Shown: positions 8,181-15,257, counted from the stretch's first letter. The stretch is DNA of 36,292 nt from an uncultured beta proteobacterium (GCA_903846025.1 CAIMZP010000117.1:1-36292), one strand, 5' to 3'. Notes: a model not told the origin generated them from the letters alone. Numbers and translations are program-made.

Positions 8181-8699
8181 GTGAATTTATTAGATTATCT
8201 ACCTGGAATACCGGACTTTCCTAAGCCCGGTATTCTATTCAGGGATATATCCCCTTTACTGGCTAATCCATCCGCCTTTAGAGAGGCCATCTTTCAGCTA
8301 GACATACTGGCCGAACAATTTGACTACACTCATATTCTAGGCATTGAATCACGAGGCTTTATCTTTGGATCTGCTCTTGCCCATCATGCCCATAAAGGCC
8401 TTGCCTTAGCCCGAAAGCCCAATAAACTGCCTCTGGCTACTCATCATCAGGCTTACGGCCTCGAATACGGCACGGACTCACTTGAACTACAGCAGTCAAG
8501 CCTGGAAAGGGGTGCTCGGATCTTAATTATCGATGATGTACTGGCAACGGGTGGCACGATTGTTGCCGCAGACCAATTACTTAAAAATGCTGGGTTTTTT
8601 GTTTGTGGTGCATTAACCTTGCTTGAAATCGCCAGCCTACATGGTGCCGAACTATTAAATAAGCAGGGTATCGTGAATCGAACGGTTCTAATTGCTTAA
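8181..8699 (+). CDS. apt: Adenine phosphoribosyltransferase
   Basis: This enzyme converts adenine and PRPP to AMP and pyrophosphate. I start it at GTG 8181, which gives VNLLDYLPGIPDFPKPGI and 172 residues, close to the usual Apt length; a TTG at 8157 would add an implausible Cys/His-rich leader. The N-terminal PGIPDFPKPGILFRDISPLL block is typical of Apt. GIESRGFIFG is the adenine-side loop, and ILIIDDVLATGGT is the PRPP-binding motif. A short AGG lies 7 bases before the GTG. Only 12 bp separate this start from that of the divergent nucleosidase. Its stop overlaps the convergent yqjK-like stop within TTAA. Confidence 0.92.
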   Translation: MNLLDYLPGIPDFPKPGILFRDISPLLANPSAFREAIFQLDILAEQFDYTHILGIESRGFIFGSALAHHAHKGLALARKPNKLPLATHHQAYGLEYGTDSLELQQSSLERGARILIIDDVLATGGTIVAADQLLKNAGFFVCGALTLLEIASLHGAELLNKQGIVNRTVLIA

Positions 8700-8977
8700 A
8701 TTAGACTCTTAGCGCTTTTCAGCACTTTCACAGCACCCCAGCCTACTGCCAACGCTTTACTCGCAAGCTTAGGTTTGTAGTGCGCGAGAAGAGCAAACGC
8801 ACTAGTCCAAAGAACTGGTGTATCTTTTATGAAATGAAAAGCATCTATACCTTTGTCGGCCCATGACAGTGGCTTCTCCAGTGGCTCAAAATACAATGCT
8901 AAATCAGCACGCTCTCGCCCTGCTTTAGCCTGCAATTCTTGTTGCCGCATTAACAAGGCCTTTAAGGATTGACTCAT
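8696..8977 (-). CDS. YqjK-like small protein
   Basis: This is a 93-residue, basic, mostly helical protein. Its N-terminal half is a charged coiled-coil-like stretch (QSLKALLMRQQELQAKAGRERADLAL). The second half (FHFIKDTPVLWTSAFALLAHYKPKLASKALAVGWGAVKVL) is amphipathic to mildly hydrophobic. Size, composition and position as third gene after DUF883 and YqjE-like genes match YqjK. Its ATG overlaps the YqjE-like stop as ATGA. Function is unknown in the family; the operon is generally linked to envelope stress and stationary phase. Confidence 0.7.
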   Translation of the reverse strand: MSQSLKALLMRQQELQAKAGRERADLALYFEPLEKPLSWADKGIDAFHFIKDTPVLWTSAFALLAHYKPKLASKALAVGWGAVKVLKSAKSLI

Positions 8978-9345
8978 CGTTTAGTCAGCTCCTTACGATC
9001 TTTAGAGAGCTCCGCAATAGTTGATTCAAATAATTTTGGCATGGTTTTAAATGAACGAATAACCACTAAAGCTAGGATCAAACCGATCGTAAGGAATCCA
9101 CTAGTAAGGAGGCTAAGAGCCAAAATCCGATTACTTTCCCAGCTGTAGATCACAATTAGCAATGCGAGCATAACCAAACCAAAAAATAAAAAGAATAAGG
9201 TAAACATGATCATTACAAACAAGTTAACTAATCTAGACCGAGCGATCTGAACATCGGTTGAAAATAGCTCTAAGCGCGTTTGTGCTATCGAAGTTCCTGT
9301 AGAGATAAGATTTTTTAGTGCAGAGAGGATATTTTCTTGTGACAT
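8974..9345 (-). CDS. YqjE/phage-holin-family membrane protein
   Basis: From the ATG at 9345 this is 123 residues; a longer reading runs into the preceding gene and is not needed. An N-terminal amphipathic helix (SALKNLISTGTSIAQTRLELFSTDVQ) is followed by two adjacent membrane helices (about 43-70 and 76-98) and a basic C-terminus. This is the layout of YqjE proteins, annotated as phage holin family only by distant similarity; nothing here suggests a phage. It lies 8 bp downstream of the DUF883 gene and overlaps the yqjK-like gene. Confidence 0.8.
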   Translation of the reverse strand: MSQENILSALKNLISTGTSIAQTRLELFSTDVQIARSRLVNLFVMIMFTLFFLFFGLVMLALLIVIYSWESNRILALSLLTSGFLTIGLILALVVIRSFKTMPKLFESTIAELSKDRKELTKR

Positions 9346-9353
9346 AAATGTGC

Positions 9354-9692
9354 CTAGCGACGACCAATAAATAGGCCGATTAATAAACCCAATCCAGCGG
9401 CAACACCTACAGCCTCCCAAGGGTTGCGATGAACAAAATCGTCGGTACCTTTTGCAACTTCTTTAGCCTTTTCGCTCAAGCCACCCTCAATATTAGATAT
9501 GCTATCTTTAGCGCTAGCAAGAGTTTCTAAAGCTTTTGAGCGGATCAAGCTAATGGGCCCCTCCTCATGATGGGCCGTAGCGGTTATCAGCGCTTCTGCA
9601 TCCGCCATTAAGGCCTTAAAGTCGCCAATTAAATGTTCGGAGCTAATCTGCCCTTCTTCATGCGCTTTTGCTGCAGAACTTTTAATTGCCAT
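9354..9692 (-). CDS. DUF883 (ElaB/YqjD-type) membrane-tethered protein
   Basis: From the ATG at 9692 (AAAGGA about 6 bases upstream) this is 112 residues. A long polar helical N-terminal part (FKALMADAEALITATA, then SIRSKALETLASAKDSI-like repeats of Ala/Lys/Glu) is followed by RNPWEAVGVAAGLGLLIGLF and a terminal GRR. That is the DUF883 signature of a C-terminal membrane anchor. Relatives ElaB and YqjD bind ribosomes at the membrane in stationary phase in E. coli; whether this one does is not known. It is first in a three-gene operon with the YqjE- and YqjK-like genes. Confidence 0.85.
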   Translation of the reverse strand: MAIKSSAAKAHEEGQISSEHLIGDFKALMADAEALITATAHHEEGPISLIRSKALETLASAKDSISNIEGGLSEKAKEVAKGTDDFVHRNPWEAVGVAAGLGLLIGLFIGRR

Positions 9693-9744
9693 GGTCAATC
9701 CTTTTAATGAATTAATAATTCCATTCTAAGCATTTTATACAAAT

Positions 9745-10188
9745 TCATCCCAACAATAAAACAGTCATCCCAGCATTACCTTCTTTAAAGTGTTTAAGGT
9801 AGCCCTTTAAGCTTGGGCGCCTTCTGAGGAGGGTGTGATAGGCCTCGCTACCAAAGGCGGTATATTCACCAAAATGGTATTCATCCACCCGATCTGAAAA
9901 ATAGTTACTTTCCAAAGCATCGTGGACCGCCCACTTTATTCTTCCGCCCTCACCACTAGCTCCATATCCATGTATCAAGATAATGGCCTTAATACCTAGC
10001 TCACTTGCTCTTCGCAAGGAGATCGTTAGGCGATCCAAAGCTTCTTCGACGCTTGGGCTATCGTGCTTGAGGTTTAAAGTCAGGATGTCACTCATTGCTA
10101 CCGGCAGAACATCACTGCCACACTGGCGACACTCTCCCTGCATCCCCCTAGGGTTGCCACATTCCGGGCATTCAAATGAGTGGATCAT
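9745..10188 (-). CDS. Zinc-ribbon plus Smr-domain protein
   Basis: From the ATG at 10188 this is 147 residues. An N-terminal zinc ribbon has two Cys pairs, CPECG (C7, C10) and CRQCG (C20, C23). The rest fits a small MutS-related (Smr) domain: LTLNLKHDSPSVEEALDRL, then the conserved LIHGYGASGEGGRIKWAVHDAL with the HGxG loop. Smr domains bind or cut nucleic acids, in some families at stalled ribosomes; the role here is unknown. The start is decided by GAGGG 8 bases upstream; the GTG at 10197 sits too close to that site. The ribosome binding site lies in the right end of the tnpB element, so the insertion replaced this gene's native leader. Confidence 0.75.
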   Translation of the reverse strand: MIHSFECPECGNPRGMQGECRQCGSDVLPVAMSDILTLNLKHDSPSVEEALDRLTISLRRASELGIKAIILIHGYGASGEGGRIKWAVHDALESNYFSDRVDEYHFGEYTAFGSEAYHTLLRRRPSLKGYLKHFKEGNAGMTVLLLG

Positions 10189-10193
10189 CTTTG

Positions 10194-10220
10194 ACACCCT
10201 CCTCCGCCTAAAGACGGAGG
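10194..10220 (-). repeat. Right-end hairpin of the tnpB element
   Basis: CCTCCG (10201-10206) pairs with CGGAGG (10215-10220), with an inner C:G pair and a TAAA loop. The tnpB stop codon lies in the loop. The outer GGAGGAGGG (minus strand) also forms the ribosome binding site of the downstream smr gene. Confidence 0.75.
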
Positions 10221-10350
10221 ATTCCTACTGCTAGACGCGAATGTCCTCGCGCAAGAATATTCCTGGCCGCATTGAGGTCACGGTCATTGACCGAACCACA
10301 ATCTGAACAAGTCCATTCTCTTATTCCAAGTCCTGCTCTACCTTTCGGAC
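10194..10350 (-). ncRNA. Predicted omega RNA (reRNA) scaffold at the tnpB 3' end
   Basis: In characterised IS200/IS605 elements the guide RNA covers the tnpB 3' coding end and the right-end hairpin, and its guide is the flanking DNA. Here the gene ends inside such a hairpin (stop at 10208-10210 within the 10201-10220 stem-loop). The predicted guide would begin near 10193 and read AAAGATGATCCACTC, the start of the smr gene. The 5' limit is arbitrary; nothing in the sequence fixes it. Confidence 0.4.
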
Positions 10351-11284
10351 TACTGACGGCTATAGAGCCACAGCACGAACAAGTCTGGGTTGTAAAAGCC
10401 TCATCAATCACCTCATAGACTACGCCAGCGTGATCGCTTTTATATTCCAACATGGTTTTGAGTGATGACCAACCCGCATCGAGCGTGGATTTAGCCATCT
10501 TGGTTTTGATGAGTTTGCTGCTAGATACATTTCCTACAAATATTGCTCCATACTCTTGAGTCAGCATGGTCGAGAACTTGTGGAGCCCGTCTTTACGACG
10601 ATTCTTGATCTTGGCATGAAGGTTTTTCACTTCAAGCTTCTTATTGGCGCGTTGCGCAATACCAAGCTTACTTTCCAGTTTGCGGTAATGACGACCAACA
10701 AGGCGCTGGCCGTCACTGGTTACGGCACATTCTTTGAGCCCAAGATCAATGCCGATGGACTGAGTAGCGGCGTTGGGCTTCTTCTCTACCTTGACCGTGG
10801 TATTGAAATACCAGCGACCACGGGAGTCTTCTGAGAAGGTACCAGAACCCAGTTCATAATCCGCTAGGCCATATGAATCCCATAGGCCCATTGCGTAGCC
10901 TTGGTAGTGAAGCTGGCCATTGCGGTAGCGAATAACTGATTTTTTAATCGGAATCCAGCCAAGAGAGCGCCTTGTGCCACCACTTTTGCGCCACGAGAGG
11001 CGTAGCTTGCGAAACTGAATCCGACGAGCAACAAACTCTTCGTTAATCGCCTGTACTGTCTGGCTGTGTAAGCTCAAACCCTCTTTGCTAGCACCAGTGG
11101 TGTATGCGTTAAGGTCATAAGCTGAGAAGAATTTAGCGGTGCGGCGCGTATGTTTTTCGGAGAGCTCGTTAATGAAGTTCCAAACGAAATTGACTTCCCG
11201 AGCCTGTGCGCAGAGCATCTTCGCGTGCTTATCTTTAACGCGAAGGCGCAGCGTTCTAATAACGATCGGAGTACTCTCTGACAT
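10208..11284 (-). CDS. tnpB: TnpB-type RNA-guided endonuclease homolog
   Basis: From the ATG at 11284 this is 358 residues; upstream in-frame sequence adds 18 non-conserved residues. The RuvC-I motif SIGIDLGLK carries D180. A four-cysteine zinc finger follows (TCSCCG, C302/C305; TCSDCG, C326/C329), and RuvC-III NDRDLNAARNI carries D336. The canonical RuvC-II glutamate (usually IVVEDL) is replaced: the matching strand reads AIFVGNVSSSKL, with G251 in place of Glu. E295 in IDEAFTTQTC could be a displaced substitute, as described for some TnpB lineages with rearranged active sites. The C-terminus ARGHSRLAVGILRL ends in the right-end hairpin, normal for this family. Whether it cuts DNA needs testing. 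Confidence 0.9.
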   Translation of the reverse strand: MSESTPIVIRTLRLRVKDKHAKMLCAQAREVNFVWNFINELSEKHTRRTAKFFSAYDLNAYTTGASKEGLSLHSQTVQAINEEFVARRIQFRKLRLSWRKSGGTRRSLGWIPIKKSVIRYRNGQLHYQGYAMGLWDSYGLADYELGSGTFSEDSRGRWYFNTTVKVEKKPNAATQSIGIDLGLKECAVTSDGQRLVGRHYRKLESKLGIAQRANKKLEVKNLHAKIKNRRKDGLHKFSTMLTQEYGAIFVGNVSSSKLIKTKMAKSTLDAGWSSLKTMLEYKSDHAGVVYEVIDEAFTTQTCSCCGSIAVSSPKGRAGLGIREWTCSDCGSVNDRDLNAARNILARGHSRLAVGILRL

Positions 11285-11319
11285 ACTGTAATTATATACA
11301 GTAGTAAGCAAAATGCCAT
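11284..11319 (-). promoter_or_regulatory. Candidate tnpB promoter giving a leaderless mRNA
   Basis: On the minus strand, ATGGCA is followed after 17 bases by TATAAT (plus-strand 11291-11296). Six bases then precede the A of the tnpB ATG, so transcription would start at or near the start codon. No Shine-Dalgarno sequence is present. The -10 lies inside the inverted repeat CTGTA/TACAG (11286-11301). Confidence 0.45.
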
Positions 11320-11351
11320 TTAATTTTTTGGCAAGCAAATCGAAAATTCAT

Positions 11352-11371
11352 CCTCCAGCTAAAGCAAGAGG
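11352..11371 (-). repeat. Left-end hairpin of the tnpB element
   Basis: CCTC pairs with GAGG, with an internal mismatch, a GC/GC pair and a TAAA loop. It matches the right-end hairpin at 15 of 20 positions in the same orientation and lies about 70 bp upstream of the tnpB start. Confidence 0.65.
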
Positions 11372-11437
11372 TTTTCTTTTCTGCATGCCTTGATAAACCA
11401 TAAGATATATTGGTATTAATAATCCACCCACTAAGAC

Positions 11438-11734
11438 TTAAGAACAATACTTTGCCTCTAATGCTGATGTAGCGTTGAGTTGGTCATCAATCATGTGATT
11501 TAAGATTTTTTGAGCAGCATCTTTGTTTTCCTGGACCTTAAGACTCACATTAATCAAGGTCCCCACATCCTTTCGAATTGAAGTATTGCCATATTGCAAT
11601 CCCTTCAAAGTAGACACGGCTTCAGCTGAAATCTGGCATTGCTGATGAATGAGTTCGCTTGAATCAGATGCGGTGTTGGCGTAAGCGAAGGCGGCTATTG
11701 AGATTGATGCAATGGCTAATAAAGTTTTTTTCAT
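11438..11734 (-). CDS. Small secreted hypothetical protein
   Basis: This is a 98-residue protein with a clear signal peptide (MKKTLLAIASISIAAFAYA, cleavage before NTA). The mature part of about 78 residues is helical and has only two cysteines, in HQQCQIS near its start and CS at its very end, which could pair in the periplasm. I do not recognise the family. The ribosome binding site AAGGA, about 6 bases before the ATG, lies within the last codons of the preceding helix-turn-helix gene, and only 1 bp separates the two genes. They are therefore probably co-transcribed. Confidence 0.75.
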   Translation of the reverse strand: MKKTLLAIASISIAAFAYANTASDSSELIHQQCQISAEAVSTLKGLQYGNTSIRKDVGTLINVSLKVQENKDAAQKILNHMIDDQLNATSALEAKYCS

Positions 11735-11735
11735 T

Positions 11736-11915
11736 TTATTTCCTTATTTTGTGACCACACGTTGGACAACAACCTAAATCTTTTGCTCTTACTTTTCTAA
11801 GGGCGGCATAAACACTAGATTCTGAAATTTCCATTTTTCTGGCGGCTTGAGCTGCGCTCAATCCCCTCCCAATCCAATCTAAAGCTTGATGTGTTTTCGG
11901 TATAGCTCTTCTCAT
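11736..11915 (-). CDS. Small helix-turn-helix protein with C-terminal CxxC
   Basis: This 59-residue protein starts at ATG 11915, directly behind a strong GGAGGTGAA; a longer reading adds 10 residues with no such site. Residues 11-42 (ALDWIGRGLSAAQAARKMEISESSVYAAL) form a resolvase/Hin-like helix-turn-helix. A short tail holds CCPTCGHKIRK, whose cysteines and histidine may bind zinc. It is too small to be a recombinase; a DNA-binding regulator, possibly of its own promoter with three 8-bp repeats, is the simplest reading. It sits just upstream of the secreted 98-residue protein gene. Confidence 0.7.
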   Translation of the reverse strand: MRRAIPKTHQALDWIGRGLSAAQAARKMEISESSVYAALRKVRAKDLGCCPTCGHKIRK

Positions 11916-11940
11916 TTCACCTCCTATTCGATCAATATAA

Positions 11941-11971
11941 CACAAATGTTGTGAAGTTGTGAGGTTGTGAA
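11941..11971. promoter_or_regulatory. Three 8-bp tandem repeats plus palindrome upstream of the HTH gene
   Basis: GTTGTGAA, GTTGTGAG and GTTGTGAA run in tandem at 11948-11971, with a further partial GTT. They begin inside CACAA-ATG-TTGTG (11941-11953), a perfect inverted repeat. All lie 26-56 bp upstream of the HTH start. On the minus strand CTCACA, 18 bases, TATATT may form the promoter, so a protein bound here would overlap the -35 region. Confidence 0.5.
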
Positions 11972-12148
11972 GTTAAAAATTAAGATTTGGATTACCAAAT
12001 CTTCGTAATAGGGAAAAACTGAGGAAGTTATTAGGAAAAACGATTTAACTCATTAATGTTGAGTTAGGATACATTTAAGAATAAAAGTAAAATAAAGCGA
12101 ATGGAGCCTTGGGGGTATAGTTATAGGACTTATATGCAAAGGTAGGAA

Positions 12149-12436
12149 ATGAAGCAAACTCTTTCAATCATCTCGTGTTTGGCACTTCTGGTTATAGGAT
12201 GCACAACCACTTCCATGGAAGATAAAACGGCTGATACTGAGATTCTGGAGTTAAATTCTGGGTACTCCATTGGATGGTCGCTGGACTCCACTTCAGTAGA
12301 AATGCAGACGCAAGAAGCCGCTTTACTTTGCAGGGAAATGGGTGGTCAACTTCAAATCATTGATACCCGAACAACCTCCCCTAAAGGTTTTGGCGTACTC
12401 CCTACTGGAGATGTTCAGTTTCAATGCGTTAAGTAG
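12149..12436 (+). CDS. Small lipoprotein, hypothetical
   Basis: This is a 95-residue protein with a lipoprotein signal: hydrophobic ISCLALLVIG followed by Cys at residue 18 (lipobox LVIGC) and a polar TTTS spacer. The mature part is about 77 residues with two further Cys (LLCREMGG and the near-terminal QFQCVK) that could form a disulfide. AAAGG lies 6 bases before the ATG. I do not recognise the family. It is divergent from the small HTH gene and convergent with kgtP. Confidence 0.75.
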   Translation: MKQTLSIISCLALLVIGCTTTSMEDKTADTEILELNSGYSIGWSLDSTSVEMQTQEAALLCREMGGQLQIIDTRTTSPKGFGVLPTGDVQFQCVK

Positions 12437-12499
12437 CGCCTAAGCTTGGAAGTAAACAACGGGGGGGTTGGCTTATCTGCTAAATCCAATTTTGCCAAC

Positions 12500-13780
12500 T
12501 CAATGATCATTAAGTAAATATGGCGCTTGCCTTGGCAATCGAAGGCTGACAAAAAATGCGCCGATCAGCATCACTGTGACGTACCAATAAAACATCGACT
12601 CATGACCCTCCGCTTTAAAGCTGAGCGCTACAAATTCGGCAGTTCCACCAAAAACTGCATTAGCTATGGCATAAGACAAGCCAACACCCAATGCGCGGAC
12701 TTCCACAGGGAACATCTCAGCCTTCACAATGCCCGCAATAGAAGTGTAAAAGCTAACAATTGCCAATGCAAAAGTAATGATGATGAAAGCCACCCATCCT
12801 TGAGTTACCCCTTGCAAAAGCATCATGATGGGAATGGTAAATATCGCCCCTAATCCACCAAATAGGAGCATGTTATTTCTGCGGCCAATGCGATCAGATA
12901 AGGCGCCAAATAATGGCTGCATCACCATATACACCAACAAGCATCCTGTCATTACGCCACTGGCGGATTTAATAGACATGTGAGCAGAGTTCACTAGGTA
13001 CTTTTGCATATACGTTGTAAAAGTATAAAAACTTAAAGACCCTCCCGCCGTATATCCCAACACAGTAAAAAAAGCTTTTTTATGGTTTCGAAATAACGCC
13101 CTAATACTGCCAGCATCTTTATGCTGATTTGCAAGGTTAGATGCAGTCTCAGTAAGGGTTTGACGCAGGAAAAGAGCAATGACTGCTGCTATAGCACCAA
13201 CCACAAATGGAATTCGCCATCCCCAAGATTTGAGCTGATCTTCATCCAAAAATTGCTGCAAGATCAGAATGACTAAAACTGCTAATAACTGCCCACCTAT
13301 CAACGTAACATATTGAAATGATGAATAAAAACCTCTTTGCCCTTTCATAGCAATTTCACTCATATAGGTTGCGGTAGTTCCATACTCACCACCTACAGAG
13401 AGACCCTGAAAGAGCCTGGCCAGCAGTAGCAAAGCTGGGGCCCATACGCCAATACTGTCATACCCTGGCAAACAAGCAATCACCAATGAGCCACCACACA
13501 TCATCATCACAGAGAGAACTAAAGATTTTTTTCTACCATGGCGATCAGCTATTCGCCCAAAGAGCCAGCCACCAATAGGGCGCATTAAGAAGCCCGCTGC
13601 AAAAACGCCCGCTGTATTTAATAGCTGAACGGTGGGATCTGCTTTAGGAAAAAAGATGTGTGCAAAGTAAATTGCACAAAATGCGTAGATATAAAAGTCA
13701 AACCATTCCACAAGATTGCCAGATGATGCTGCAAAAATTGCAAAAATTCGTTTCTGCTTTTCGCCTGATGTATATGTCAT
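12500..13780 (-). CDS. kgtP: Alpha-ketoglutarate permease-type MHS symporter
   Basis: This 426-residue inner-membrane protein belongs to the metabolite:H+ symporter branch of the major facilitator superfamily, with 12 predicted helices. From memory it is very close to enterobacterial KgtP over its length: [16 protein letters not shown] near the start, [20 protein letters not shown] (MFS loop 2-3 motif), [19 protein letters not shown], and [15 protein letters not shown]. KgtP imports 2-oxoglutarate with protons. GGGAGA lies 6-7 bases upstream of the ATG. An 8-bp inverted repeat in the leader (13792-13831) may be regulatory. The substrate is inferred from similarity; other dicarboxylates are possible. 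Confidence 0.88.
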   Translation of the reverse strand: MTYTSGEKQKRIFAIFAASSGNLVEWFDFYIYAFCAIYFAHIFFPKADPTVQLLNTAGVFAAGFLMRPIGGWLFGRIADRHGRKKSLVLSVMMMCGGSLVIACLPGYDSIGVWAPALLLLARLFQGLSVGGEYGTTATYMSEIAMKGQRGFYSSFQYVTLIGGQLLAVLVILILQQFLDEDQLKSWGWRIPFVVGAIAAVIALFLRQTLTETASNLANQHKDAGSIRALFRNHKKAFFTVLGYTAGGSLSFYTFTTYMQKYLVNSAHMSIKSASGVMTGCLLVYMVMQPLFGALSDRIGRRNNMLLFGGLGAIFTIPIMMLLQGVTQGWVAFIIITFALAIVSFYTSIAGIVKAEMFPVEVRALGVGLSYAIANAVFGGTAEFVALSFKAEGHESMFYWYVTVMLIGAFFVSLRLPRQAPYLLNDH

Positions 13781-13791
13781 GAATATCTCCC

Positions 13792-13831
13792 AATCTTGAT
13801 CTGGTTACTAATTATGGCTTGATTCAAGATT
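13792..13831. promoter_or_regulatory. Inverted repeat upstream of kgtP
   Basis: AATCTTGA (13792-13799) and TCAAGATT (13824-13831) are perfect complements 24 bp apart, 12-51 bp upstream of the kgtP ATG on its strand. The spacing would suit a dimeric regulator bound at two half-sites, or an mRNA leader hairpin. Confidence 0.35.
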
Positions 13832-13979
13832 AATGATTTCATCACCTCAATCAGCTGCTTACCTTTCATTCTAGTTCCCGATCGACAATAACCAAGAAAA
13901 AGCACTTACTTGGCCTTTTATCTAGCTGATATGTGGTGGATGCTCGGGAGATATATAGCTAAAAGATCCCAATAAATAC

Positions 13980-15257
13980 CTAGTGATGTGAACCAGTTCC
14001 GCCGCCATGGGACCCGCCACCTGAGCCTGAGCCGCCATTACTACTAGAACCTTGCGAATGACCGCCTGAAACTGGTGCAGAGTTATTCTGCATCGGCCGA
14101 TTTGCAGGCATGGAATTACTTCTCACATTTTGTAAGTTTTGGCGTTGTTGTGGGGTTGCATTCACCCAGGCTTTTTGCGCATTTTGTCGTACTTGTTGCA
14201 TATTTTGTTTTTCTTGAGGGGTTGCATTTTGATTCCAGTAGTTTTTAGCAGTTTGTAACCGCGCATCCTGCGTGCGAGCCTGCTGACTGGGGGGATTATT
14301 GCTAAAGCGATTGCTTAAAGCAGAATTTGTATAGGGCACGTTTGAGCGATGTGATGGATTGTATTTCCAGTCCGAATGCTCCCCGTAGTGATTGGGCCCC
14401 ATATTCCCCGCGGTGTTGTAGCCACGATTAAAGTTGTTGTAGGTCACATTGTTAATCATGACCGTGCCAGTACCCCAGTGTGGAGTCGCCCAAAAGGCAG
14501 TGCCTACGGCTAAACCCATTCCAAAGGTAAAAAATAGACCTCCTGGTGAATAAGCGTATGGATAAAATGGAGGTGGATAGTAACCTGGATAAGGCCAGGG
14601 TCCGTAGACTAAATAGGGATTGTATGTGGGTACGTAGACGATTTCAGGTTGTGAAGGCTCAATGACAATCACTTGCTCGCCAGACTGAACCTGTGTTGAT
14701 ACTACTTGCTGGGGTCCTGACTTGAGATTATTGGCCCCCTTCGCCTTAGCGCGCAAAGTCTGTACTGCTTGAAATAATTCCTTGGGTTGGGCTAAGTAAG
14801 CATCACCCAGCCTTTGGGTCCAGGCCAAATCCTTCCCCATCAAATGCAAAGCATCTGGGAAATCAATCAAGGATTTCACGCTATTGTCCCAAGCCTGAAT
14901 TTTGACGGCCTGTTGACGCTCAGCTTGAGACATTTTTGGATTATTACGCAACATACTATCTGCCTCGGCCACCTCTAAAGGGTAGGTAGATGCAATTAAT
15001 ACCTGAGCCAATAGGGGGTCAGGATAAAGGGCGACCGGGGAAACTAGCGCACCTAACTGAGCTTGAGATAACGGCCTACCTACAGCAGGTGATGTTAATG
15101 TGGGGAACGCGTCCTGCCCTCCTTCGGGCTGAGGGGGTGGCACCGAAGAATCAGCTTGCTGGGTATACCCAGGCAAAGGCTGCGAATACGAAATTGGACT
15201 GAAGCAAATTACCCCAAATAAAACCACAACCCAAAAAACTCTAAAAGATATTTTCAT
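13980..15257 (-). CDS. DUF3300 exported protein
   Basis: This 425-residue protein has a signal peptide (VFWVVVLFGVICFSPISYS, ending near residue 25). The DUF3300 domain spans about residues 60-240, with the conserved LVSPVALYPDPLLAQVLIASTYP. A Tyr/Pro-rich segment (YVPTYNPYLVYGPWPYPGYYPPP) and a hydrophobic Gly-rich segment follow. Near residues 335-375 there is a roughly 20-residue tandem repeat (NATPQxxQNxQxVRxN twice). The tail is Ser/Gly/His-rich (GGGSHGGGTGSHH). Function is unknown in the family; export and low-complexity tail suggest an envelope or surface role, possibly metal-binding through the His residues. It is divergent from the RND efflux operon. Confidence 0.85.
   Translation of the reverse strand: MKISFRVFWVVVLFGVICFSPISYSQPLPGYTQQADSSVPPPQPEGGQDAFPTLTSPAVGRPLSQAQLGALVSPVALYPDPLLAQVLIASTYPLEVAEADSMLRNNPKMSQAERQQAVKIQAWDNSVKSLIDFPDALHLMGKDLAWTQRLGDAYLAQPKELFQAVQTLRAKAKGANNLKSGPQQVVSTQVQSGEQVIVIEPSQPEIVYVPTYNPYLVYGPWPYPGYYPPPFYPYAYSPGGLFFTFGMGLAVGTAFWATPHWGTGTVMINNVTYNNFNRGYNTAGNMGPNHYGEHSDWKYNPSHRSNVPYTNSALSNRFSNNPPSQQARTQDARLQTAKNYWNQNATPQEKQNMQQVRQNAQKAWVNATPQQRQNLQNVRSNSMPANRPMQNNSAPVSGGHSQGSSSNGGSGSGGGSHGGGTGSHH

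Larger units (their letters stand above)
10194..11392 (-). mobile_element. tnpB-only IS200/IS605-type element (boundaries approximate)
   Basis: A single tnpB gene is flanked by two similar subterminal hairpins: CCTCCGCCTAAAGACGGAGG (10201-10220) and CCTCCAGCTAAAGCAAGAGG (11352-11371). They share 15 of 20 bases and a TAAA loop and point the same way. Matching non-inverted end hairpins are typical of IS200/IS605-type elements, which lack terminal inverted repeats and target duplications. No Y1 transposase tnpA is present, so movement would need one in trans. The right boundary lies near GTGTC at 10194; the left one may follow TTTAT (minus strand, 11393-11397), a possible target-adjacent motif. 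Both ends are estimates. Confidence 0.75.

Noticed and set aside
8974..9345. Holin-like gene as evidence of a prophage
   Set aside because: YqjE proteins carry the holin name through distant similarity only; the neighbours are the usual DUF883 and YqjK-like genes and no phage genes are present.
10208..11392. A Y1 transposase gene accompanying tnpB
   Set aside because: No frame with the HUH motif and catalytic Tyr exists near either end; the element is tnpB-only.
11948..11974. Tandem GTTGTGAR repeats as a CRISPR array
   Set aside because: The units are only 8 bp with no spacers and no cas genes nearby.
12467..12499. GTTGGC/GCCAAC inverted repeat after kgtP as a terminator
   Set aside because: The loop is long and a C-run rather than a T-run follows on the minus strand.
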